64,000 nt of DNA from Algoriphagus sp. A40 (GTDB lineage: Bacteria; Bacteroidota; Bacteroidia; Cytophagales; Cyclobacteriaceae). Of the stretch, positions 36,422-45,700 are shown piece after piece. Numbering within the stretch: the first letter of the stretch is position 1; the number at the start of each line of letters is the position of its first letter. The position numbers and the translations under genes are program-made. The stretch lies in contig NZ_MUNY01000072.1 in NCBI RefSeq assembly GCF_002002735.1, positions 124,001 to 188,000 on the forward strand, written 5' to 3'. The notes beneath the pieces were generated by a model. That model was given only the letters and a program-made list of their open reading frames with translations. It was not told the DNA's origin and did not search any database.

Positions 36422-38130
36422 TGTTTTTTGGGTAAATTAATGGTGAAAGTACTGCCTTTTCCGAGTTCTGATTGAACGTGAATTTCTCCTTTATGGGCTT
36501 CAAGCATCGTTTTGACGTAGGATAAACCCAGCCCAAAGCCTTTTACATCGTGGACATTGCCCGTGGGAACCCGATAGAATTTATCAAAAATTTTCTTTAA
36601 CGCATCTTTGGACATACCGATTCCCTGATCTCGGATAGTCACAACGACTTGATTTTCATCATCCCAAGCTTCCACCCGAATGAGGGGGTTTTCTTTCGAA
36701 TACTTGTTGGCATTGTCCAACAGGTTATTGAAGATATGAGTGAGATGAAAAGGGTCTCCCTCCAGCTCTGGATTTCTCAGTTTGTTGACAAAATCAATTT
36801 TCCCCCCGCGTTTTTCCACTTGAAAACTAATATGGTCTACGGTACTTTCTAGCAAATCAGTGAGATTTATGGTTTCAATTTGGAGTTTAAAATCTTTCTT
36901 ATCCAAAGCAGCAGCCTGAAGAACTTTCTCTACCTGAGAAACGAGGCGCTTGTTTTCGTCTTTGATGATGCCCAGATATCGGGTACGGAACTTATCCTGA
37001 TTGGATAAGTCAGGATCCTGAAGTGCCTCCACGGCCAAACTAACAGTGGCAAGGGGAGTTTTGAACTCATGGGTCATGTTGTTGATAAAGTCATTCTTGA
37101 TGTCTGAAAGGGCTTTCTGACGGATAATGACCTGGATTGCGTAAATGAAACAGAAAATGATGACCAGAATAAAGACAATCGAACTCGAAACCGGCAACCA
37201 AACCTGTCGGATAACATGGATGTTTTTCTCAGGAAAAAAGATGAACAAGAAGTTATCCTTTCCCAAAATATCATTGGGAAAAAGCTTGGCTTGCACTCCG
37301 TTGGTTTTGAGCCGGACAGGGTCTGAAACCATCCCTATGGGAAGAATTTTGCCAGAATCATTCATCAACCCCAATTCAAAATCCTCGGAAATACCCCGCT
37401 CAATCAACCGCTTCCTCAGCAATATTTTTACCATCCCGGTATCCAACCGATCTTGGATAGCCTGTTGGCCTTCGGCCAATTCTGCAAAAGCCTGATTCAT
37501 CAATTCGATCTTCAGATTGGTCTTTCGGATTTTTTCCAAAGCATCATCAGAGATGTTGAATTCTGCCCTGATTTGGGGATAAGAAATTCCGGATTGGTTT
37601 CCTTGCTGTATATACCCCTGATTCTTGCTCAAGTAGTCCAATTGCCGCTCTTTTTCCTGAAGCAAAATCTGCATCTCATCCGGAGTAAACATGGTCGAGG
37701 CGATCTCAGGAGTCATATGGGTTAGGAAATTTTCCAATTCGGAAAGAATCGAAGCATCGACTCCCCGGGATAAAAGCATCCTGCGAAAAGTTGGACTCAC
37801 TTGGGGAACCGGGTAGGACAGCATGGTGTCGACCACCGAAGGGCGACTATAAGTTGGTGTCGCCTTGATATTCAGCTCTATTGGATCGATTTTCTTGAAA
37901 ACTGTCTCCTGAAGTACGGAATCCTGGATCAGCTGACTCAGAAACACATCGCTGGTTTCTCCTTTTTCAAGTTCGGCAATAGTGCCAGAAAGTGCCTGAA
38001 GGACATTTTGATCAAATCGCTCCTGATTAATCCGGATGGCATTTCTGATCCAATAGGACTGGAATCCCATCAAGCCAAAGCTCGCCAGGGACATCAGGAC
38101 AATGATCAGGGTGATGCTTCCTTTGGTCAT
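36418..38130 (-). CDS. Sensor histidine kinase
   Basis: A 570-residue inner-membrane kinase. Two transmembrane helices (about 7-27 and 312-334) bracket a periplasmic sensor domain of about 280 residues with no obvious known fold. The phosphorylated His354 is in NMTHEFKTPL, and the ATP-binding domain has DNANKYSKENPLI, DQGIGM and GFGLGLSYV. It pairs with the OmpR-type regulator just downstream. A perfect -7 element (CAAATTTA forward, TAAATTTG on the minus strand, 38135-38142) sits just before the start codon, so the transcript may be leaderless or near it. Confidence 0.93.
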   Translation of the reverse strand: MTKGSITLIIVLMSLASFGLMGFQSYWIRNAIRINQERFDQNVLQALSGTIAELEKGETSDVFLSQLIQDSVLQETVFKKIDPIELNIKATPTYSRPSVVDTMLSYPVPQVSPTFRRMLLSRGVDASILSELENFLTHMTPEIASTMFTPDEMQILLQEKERQLDYLSKNQGYIQQGNQSGISYPQIRAEFNISDDALEKIRKTNLKIELMNQAFAELAEGQQAIQDRLDTGMVKILLRKRLIERGISEDFELGLMNDSGKILPIGMVSDPVRLKTNGVQAKLFPNDILGKDNFLFIFFPEKNIHVIRQVWLPVSSSIVFILVIIFCFIYAIQVIIRQKALSDIKNDFINNMTHEFKTPLATVSLAVEALQDPDLSNQDKFRTRYLGIIKDENKRLVSQVEKVLQAAALDKKDFKLQIETINLTDLLESTVDHISFQVEKRGGKIDFVNKLRNPELEGDPFHLTHIFNNLLDNANKYSKENPLIRVEAWDDENQVVVTIRDQGIGMSKDALKKIFDKFYRVPTGNVHDVKGFGLGLSYVKTMLEAHKGEIHVQSELGKGSTFTINLPKKQ

Positions 38131-38134
38131 GATA

Positions 38135-38142
38135 CAAATTTA
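38135..38142 (-). promoter_or_regulatory. -7 promoter element of the histidine kinase operon
   Basis: On the minus strand the sequence is TAAATTTG, a perfect TAnnTTTG. It ends 5 bases before the kinase ATG, which would give a transcript with almost no leader. Confidence 0.45.
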
Positions 38143-38227
38143 GATTGATTCGCAGGCTCGAAACATCGCTTAACATGATTTAACTCAGGGCTGATTTTCA
38201 ATATTTTTCATTTCTGAACAATCGGAG

Positions 38228-38236
38228 TAATCTTGC
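38228..38236 (+). promoter_or_regulatory. -7-like promoter element upstream of the lysA leader hairpin
   Basis: TAATCTTGC matches TAnnTTTGC at all but one base. No TTG box is seen at the usual distance. It lies upstream of an intrinsic terminator and of lysA. Confidence 0.35.
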
Positions 38237-38274
38237 CGTTGAGTTCATAAGTTTCTTAATTACACTAAATCCAA

Positions 38275-38304
38275 AAAAAGGGAAGGTTCTAGCCTTCCTT
38301 TTTT
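38275..38304 (+). terminator. Intrinsic terminator in the lysA leader
   Basis: Stem GGAAGG/CCTTCC (38281-38286 with 38293-38298, loop TTCTAG) is lengthened by A-T pairs and followed by T residues. It points toward lysA from the 5' side, so it may end a short transcript or attenuate lysA. Confidence 0.65.
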
Positions 38305-38349
38305 ATTGAATAGGTAACTTGCGCCCTCAAATCCTAAAACCTATTCACC

Positions 38350-39573
38350 GTGCCAAATCCTACGCACATCCAGGGAGTTTCCATTTCTGCTTTAGCTGAC
38401 GAATTCGGAACCCCGCTTTACATCTATGACGGGGAAAAAATCACTTCCCAGGTCAAAACCCTTCAAGAGGCTTTCTCGGCTGTTCCTTTGAAAATCAAAT
38501 TTGCCACCAAGGCACTTTCCAATATCAATATCCTAAAACTGATTCGCAAAGCCGGTGCGGGAATAGATGCCGTATCGATTGAGGAGGTAAAATTGGGCAT
38601 GATGGCGGGATATTCTGCAGAGGAAATCATGTACACGCCCAGCGGGGTTGCATTTGAAGAGATCCAAGAAGCAGTCAATCTGGGAATCATGATCAACCTG
38701 GACAGCTTGCCACTGATGGAACAGTTTGGTCAAGTTTATAGCAATTCTGTTGCAGCCTGTATCCGGATCAATCCCCATATCATGGCAGGAGGGAATCTCA
38801 AAATATCCACCGGACATAAGGAAAGCAAATTCGGAATTTCCATTGAGCAATTGCCTCAAATTCTGGAGGCAGTTGCAAAATACAAGCTCCAAATTATTGG
38901 TTTACATATTCATACCGGTTCTGATATTCTGGATGCAGAAGTGTTTTTGAGAGGAGGAAATGTGCTTTTCGAAGCCGCAGTTCAGTTTCCGGATCTGAAA
39001 TTCCTCGATTTTGGAGGCGGCTTTAAAGTGGCCTACAAGCCAAATGATATCGCAACTGATGTGATGGAAGTTGGAAAAAAGGTTGGAGAGGCTTTCCAAT
39101 CTTTCTGCAAGCAATACGGCAGGCAATTGGAACTTTGGCTGGAGCCGGGCAAGTTTCTGGTCAGTGAAGCCGGATACCTGCTGGTCAAAACCAATGTGGT
39201 CAAAGAATCCACCAGTGTCACTTTTGTGGGTGTGGATACGGGTCTTAATCACCTGATCCGACCCATGATGTACGATGCCTACCACAGCCTCTACAATCTC
39301 AGCAATCCCGAAGGCAAAAAAGCCAAATACAATGTCGTAGGGTACATTTGTGAAACAGATACCATTGCTTCCCACCGGGAATTGAATGAGGTAAAAGCAG
39401 GGGATCTCCTGGTGATAAAAAATGCAGGTGCCTATGGTTATAGCATGGCTTCCAATTATAATTCAAGGCTGAGACCTGCTGAAGTATTAATCTGGGAAGG
39501 GCAAGCCCGGCAGATTCGAAAGCGTGAAAAATTCGAGGATTTAATAAGAAATCAGGAAATTCTGGAATTTTAA
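38350..39573 (+). CDS. lysA: Diaminopimelate decarboxylase
   Basis: A 407-residue PLP enzyme that converts meso-diaminopimelate to lysine and CO2, the last step of lysine synthesis. The PLP-binding Lys54 is in IKFATKALSNI. Other features are GLHIHTGSDI, LDFGGGFKV, WLEPGKFLVSEAGYLL and the active-site Cys in YICETDTIA. The start codon is GTG 38350, because the family N-terminus (ISALADEFGTPLYIYDGEKI) follows it directly. An intrinsic terminator precedes the gene (38275-38304) and another follows it. Confidence 0.93.
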   Translation: MPNPTHIQGVSISALADEFGTPLYIYDGEKITSQVKTLQEAFSAVPLKIKFATKALSNINILKLIRKAGAGIDAVSIEEVKLGMMAGYSAEEIMYTPSGVAFEEIQEAVNLGIMINLDSLPLMEQFGQVYSNSVAACIRINPHIMAGGNLKISTGHKESKFGISIEQLPQILEAVAKYKLQIIGLHIHTGSDILDAEVFLRGGNVLFEAAVQFPDLKFLDFGGGFKVAYKPNDIATDVMEVGKKVGEAFQSFCKQYGRQLELWLEPGKFLVSEAGYLLVKTNVVKESTSVTFVGVDTGLNHLIRPMMYDAYHSLYNLSNPEGKKAKYNVVGYICETDTIASHRELNEVKAGDLLVIKNAGAYGYSMASNYNSRLRPAEVLIWEGQARQIRKREKFEDLIRNQEILEF

Positions 39574-39574
39574 T

Positions 39575-39602
39575 CCAAAGGCGCCAAGCACGGCGCCTTT
39601 GG
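39575..39602 (+). terminator. Intrinsic terminator after lysA
   Basis: An 11-bp perfect GC-rich stem (39575-39585 with 39592-39602, loop AAGCAC) lies right after the lysA stop. The T run after it is weak. Confidence 0.75.
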
Positions 39603-39797
39603 TATAATTATTGAGTTTCAAAGCAAATCGGGAAGCGAAATAAGAAATTGATTCGTTACCCTTTGTGGAATGAATTCTATTGATTGCTCGCCCCAATCCT
39701 AAGCCCTAGTAGTTTCATCTCCTAAAAACAAATTGAACCCATTTAAACAGCTTAAAATCTGTAATTTTAGCCTGAGGAAATTGGTGGCGAAAGTCTC

Positions 39798-42700
39798 ATG
39801 ACTAAGGAAAAAAAAGTAAATCTTTTTCAGTTTTTTATCCTGTTGCTCCTTGGGCTATTGGGTAATGAATCCTACGCCCAAGTCGCTATTCCCAGAGATG
39901 GTTTTCCCTATTGCGAGCCATTTACCAGCTCCACTCCCCGAGCCAATACCATATTTGACGGTGATCCCGTTTCGGCTTTCCTGACATCAGGAAACCTGGA
40001 TCCCTCGAATCAGGGGGTGTTAAGACTTACCAATAACGATGCGGATCAAAGAGGTTATGTTTTTGTTGACCTTCCATTTTCATCAGCCTATGGGATCAAA
40101 ACTTCCTTCGAATATTTTGCCTATGCTCCTTGGGACTTGGTAGAAGGGCCCGGAGATGGTTTTAGTTTTTTTCTTTTTGATGGAACAATTAGCGCTGCCA
40201 CCTTTGAGATTGGTGGACTGGGCGGATCATTGGGCTATTCTCCTTTGCGATACAGCGGTGGAAATTTTGGAGGAGGCTACGGTCTTAAGGGCGCTTATAT
40301 GGGGATTGGCCTGGATGAGCGCGGGAACTGGGGAAATCAATTTGAGGGGAAGTATGGAGGCTTTGCCAATCCATTTCAATATGGGTCAGGACTTTCTCCA
40401 GCTTTTTTCCCTAGATATCCCAATAGCATTGCCATCCGGGGACCAGTCGAAGCTGCGGACGCGGTCCGGGACAATGGAATGACTGGAAATTTTGTTGGCT
40501 TCCCTGCGTTGTTTCCTTCTCCTCCGGTATATAATAGTTATCAGTTTATTGATGGGAAGATTTTAAATAATGATCCAAGTGATGGCTCTCCTTTTGACGT
40601 TTTGGATCCAAAATTCTTTTTACCATCCAATCAACGATTTACAGTTGGGGCTCAAGGCAGAGTAGAAAATTGTGCTCAAGTAGGATATCGCAAGGTATTT
40701 ATTGATTTAAGACCGATTGGTAATGGTAATTATACCATTTCAATGGACATGCTTGTGAGGACAGCTTTTGGAATTCAGGTCGTAAATATTTTTAATAATG
40801 TCCCTTACCCTTATACCGCTCCCCAAAACCTTAAAGTAGGATTTGCTGCTGCTACAGGAGCTGCAAAAAGAAGCATTCATGAAATCCGAAATGTAACTGT
40901 AGAAGTATCCAGCATTGATCCCTTGTTGGCACCAAATCCACCCAACTTGGACGAAAAAGTTTGTTTTAATGAAGACCTGACCTTTGATTTTGATGTTGCT
41001 CTTCCAGCACAAAACCAGTTTATCCGCTGTTTACAACTATACACGACTAATCCAGGTCCACCAAACAATGCTTCAAATCCTAACGGGGATCCTACCGTTG
41101 GGAATTGCGGTCTTTCAGGAGTATGTATAGAGAAATGTAAGCCGGAAAACAAAACTATAGTAGTTCCTGGAGTCGGAACCTTTGAATCTATCCTGGAGAA
41201 CCTTACTGATCAGAATTTTGGAAATGAGCGGAATGAGGCCAAAATCAAGTTCACTCCTGTTCCAGGGTTTTTTGGTACCCACACCATCTTTTACAATGTA
41301 CTCGATAACTATGGCTTGACATCTGAGCCTAGAACAGTGACGGTTACCGTAAATCCTTTTCCAAAAATCGATAGTTCCGGTGCAATCGTAGGCCCAACCT
41401 GTAACGGTCAAAATGACGGAAATATCAACAATGTCGTCCTGAAGGATTTGATTCCCGGATATACTTTTTCTTGGACGGATCCAGCAGGAAATCTTATTCC
41501 AAATATTAATTACACTGTAACTGAAACAACGGTAGGCGGATATATTCAGGCAACAATCGGAGTAAATAATATCAATTTGGGTAAATACACTCTGACTGTA
41601 AACAATCCAGCCACTAACAGTGCATGCGACGATACGTTCGACTTTAATGTTATTGATGTCAGAGGGACACCCGTAGCCGTGATTTTGGACGATCAGGAAG
41701 TCTGCGATGGAACACCGGTAATTTTCCTTCCCCAGCTTGAGGATCCCACTGATGCTAATAATCCAACCTTTCTTTGGTGGAAAAACATCAATAAAACCGC
41801 TGGATCCCAAATCTCCAACGGGCTGACAGAAGGAGGGGTAACTTATACCATAGCTGCACCGGGAGTTTTAACAATTACAGGATTGCCCCAAAGCGCCACT
41901 CCTTATGAGTATTTTGTGGAAGTCAAGGCAGACCCAAGCCAAAACTTATGTGCGACTCCGCCAGGATCCTTAAAGCGGGTTCAGGTACTCGTATTGCCGC
42001 CTTTGAACATATCTGCTACTGTTACAGATGATCTCTGTCGGCAAAGTACTGGTCAAATTATCGTCACTGCAACAGGTGGATTTCCAACCAAAACCTACAG
42101 CCTAGACGGAGGCCCATTTCAGCCGTCTAATACTTTTTCAAATTTATTGCCTGGAACTTACACCATTGATGTCAATGCTGGGACTAACTGTATCGGCACG
42201 ATTACCAGAACAATCAACGGTCCAGCCACAGCTCTTTCTATCACATACCTCGATCAAGTCAATCCCTCCTGTGGACTGAATAACGGCGCGTTGAGATTTC
42301 AGGCAGGCGGAGGTACTCCGGGATATACCTTTACTATCAATGGTTCGCCGGTAACTCCTGTTTTGGCTGGAGGGATTTTCACCATTTCAGGATTAGCCCC
42401 TACTGCAAACTATACCGTTCAGATCACTGACACTAATTCATGTCCAGCCAACTTTACAACTCCTTCATTCAGTGCCATTCCAATTCCATCGTTTGGGGTC
42501 ACAGATGATGTTATCTGTCCTGGAGAAACGGCTATCCTTACCCCGACAATCCTCGAACTCAGCAATGCTTTAAACCTTATCTATACCTGGAAGGATAAAA
42601 ACGGAAACAATTTGGTAAATGGTGGTGGCATAACTTATACAGTCAATAGTACTACCGGAGAATTAAGCATTGCAGGTCTTCAGGAAAGCGCTAATCCTTA

Positions 42701-45700
42701 TGAATACACATTGGTAGTTGGTGGGACAAATATTTGTAATAATACCCCTATTCCGGCAAAAGTCACGGTCAATCCATCCCCTAAACTGAATCCACCAACC
42801 GTGGTAAATGTCTCCTGTTTTGGGGAAAATACTGGAACAATTACATTAATTCCTACTGACCCAGCCCAAGCAGCAAATTACCAATACAGTATCGATGGAG
42901 GGACAAGTTTTCAGGCATCTCCTGTTTTCGGAAATTTGGTTGCAAATACCTACGACTTTATCATCAGAAATTCTGTTACGGGATGTTCTTCCGAATTGAA
43001 AGGGGTGATAGTCTCGCAACCTACCGAACTCATTTTAAATCTGGATAAATTCATTCAGGCGGCCTGCGGAGTACCAAATGGACAACTTGAAATCTCATTT
43101 ATTGGGGGTACACTAGGATATAAATTGGAGCTATTGCTGAATGGAACTGTGATTCAGACCAACAATTCTCCAACTTCCCCGACAGTTTACGCAAATCTTG
43201 CTCCCGGCAATTACCAGGTAAGGATTACTGACAATTTATCGTGCGTAAAAACAATAGATCAAACCCTCATCAACGATGTAGGTATTCCGATTTCGGTTGA
43301 CCCAATGACTGATGAATTGTGTTTTGGGGACATTTCAAAAATTACTCCAGTAGTTTCTACATCAGGCTCGGCACAACTCAAATGGTATAAAGACGCTGCT
43401 GCAACCCAAGAAATTGTTTCCAGTCCCACACCGGATGCTAATGGGCATGTGTTTACTATAAATTCAACTACCCAAGAACTGACAGTTGGTGGGCTAAAAG
43501 CCGGGAATTACAACTATTATTTGGTGGCAAAAGGTCCAGGTTATTGTCCTAATCCTCCCTTTGTGGCAAGTGTCAAGGTCTATGAGCCAATTGTAGCGAC
43601 TCCCGTAGTCACAGATGAAATTTGCTTTGGGGCAAAAGACGGAACTATAACAGTAAACGCAACCGGAGCAGATGGTAATTTCGAATACAGTTTGAATAAT
43701 GGGCCTTTTGTTTCAACAAAGGTATTTACAGGCTTGGATAAAGGAACTTACACAATTGATATCCGAAGCACAGGAAATAATGGTTGTACTTTCCAAACCA
43801 CTGCAACTGTAAATGCCCCTTCTGTACCAATATCAGTCAATTCTCCTGGTATCCTTAGAAGTTCATGTGACTTGCCAAATGGAAGTATAGAAAACCTGGT
43901 AATTAGCGGTGGATGGGCAGGTTACACAGTAGAGTGGAGAAAAGGTTCTTTGACAGGTCCAATTGTACCTGGTGGGTTGACTGGGGCTGAGAATTTGTTA
44001 GCCGATACCTATTTCCTGATTGTTAAAGACCAGAAAGGGTGCTCTGTTTCTTTTGATTTCGTCGTGGAAGAAATGCCTGATCCAGTATTTGTGGTGGCTC
44101 CAGTGGAGGTTTGTGCAGGGGAGAATGTGGTTTTAACTCCGGTGAATACCGTTTCCGGTTCGGCTGATTCACAAATCAAATGGTTCAAAAATTCCGGTTT
44201 AACCCAAGAAATTACTACAGGTCCAGATACTGCAAATCCCGCAATAGGATATTCGATTAATGCATCAGGTCAATTGACTGTAACAGGATTGCCAGGGTCC
44301 GAAACAATTTATACCTACTACATGCAAACTGTCTGTACCGGAGAAGTGGTCCCAGTTGAAGTAATGGTAAGAATTGTACCGGATTTGGTATTTGAAACTA
44401 CTCCTGAAATTTGCTTTGGTGCCGCTGATGGTAAAATCCGAATTATTTCAGGTGCTGTGGGTACTTTTGAGTATTCAATAGATGGCAATTCTCCAATTTC
44501 TCAGGCTGGACTTGAGGCCTTGACTTTTGCACCAAAGGTTTACAGCGTTGCAGTTACCAATGCAGGTCTTTGCCTTAAAACTTATCAGGTAGAGGTTTTG
44601 GGCCCTTCCAATCCAATTTCCAGAGGCACATTTACTGTTCAGCGAAGCTCATGTAATCTTGATAATGGCAGTATTGAAAATCTCGTCATTTCCGGAGGAT
44701 GGGGTGAATTTACCACAGAATGGAGGAAGGGTTCCCTGACAGGTCCAATTATTCCTGGAGATATTAAAGGAGCCAAAGACTTAGGTCCAGGCAACTATTA
44801 TTTGATAGTTACCGACAAAGAAGGTTGTCAGGAAGAATTTGATTTTACAATCACCGAGCAGCCTCAACCCAATTTTCAGGTAAATTCGCCTGAAATATGC
44901 GCAGGAGAGAATGCGGTTTTCAATCCAGTCAATACAGTTTCCGGTTCTTCACCAACTGAACTGAGGTGGTATAAGGACTCAGGAAAAACCCAGCCAATCC
45001 AAAATGGTCCTGATGCGGCCAACCCAGCTGTGGTTTACACAATTAATTCTACCACTGGTCAGCTATCCATTGCCGGATTGGTTGGCAAGTCAACGACATA
45101 CTCCTATTTCCTTCATGTGGTATGCTCAGATCAATTAGTCAAGGCTGACGTTTTAGTCAGGGTTGTTCCTGATCCGAAATTTGTTACCGAACCTGTAAGT
45201 TGCTTTGGAGGAAATGATGGTAAAATAATTATTCAGTCAGGAGGAGATTCTAAATATTCCTATTCTGTCGATGGAGGCGCAGCACTTACAGAGCCACAGC
45301 TCGAGGCGCTTTCTTTCAAGGCTAAAAAATATTCGGTAACCGTTTCTAACCAAGGCTTCTGCTTGACAAGTTTCGAAGTAGAGGTTATGCAACCGGTTTC
45401 CGCCCTGGCAGTGGCTCCTTTGACCAAATTTGATCCAGGCTGTGGGGCAGATGTGGGAATCATCCGTACTCAAATCACCGGCGGATGGGCTCCATATTCA
45501 GTTACCTTATTTAAAAATGGTACAGCAGCAAATACCCAGACGATTCAGGGCCCTGCCTACGAGATCACTAACCTATCTCCGGGACAATACTATTTGAGTG
45601 TCACAGATGCAGAAGGTTGTGCTATAAATTCCAATACAATTACGATGGTTTATGGTCCAACCCAGGTTTTGGTGGACGATATCGAAATTTGTGAAGGAGA

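Noticed and set aside
38143-38349. Lysine riboswitch before lysA
   Set aside because: The region is too short and lacks the multi-helix layout; only a simple terminator hairpin is visible.
41115-41810. 231-residue reading frame antisense to the giant adhesin
   Set aside because: It has no recognisable domain or start context and sits fully opposite a strongly supported coding region with repeated SprB domains.
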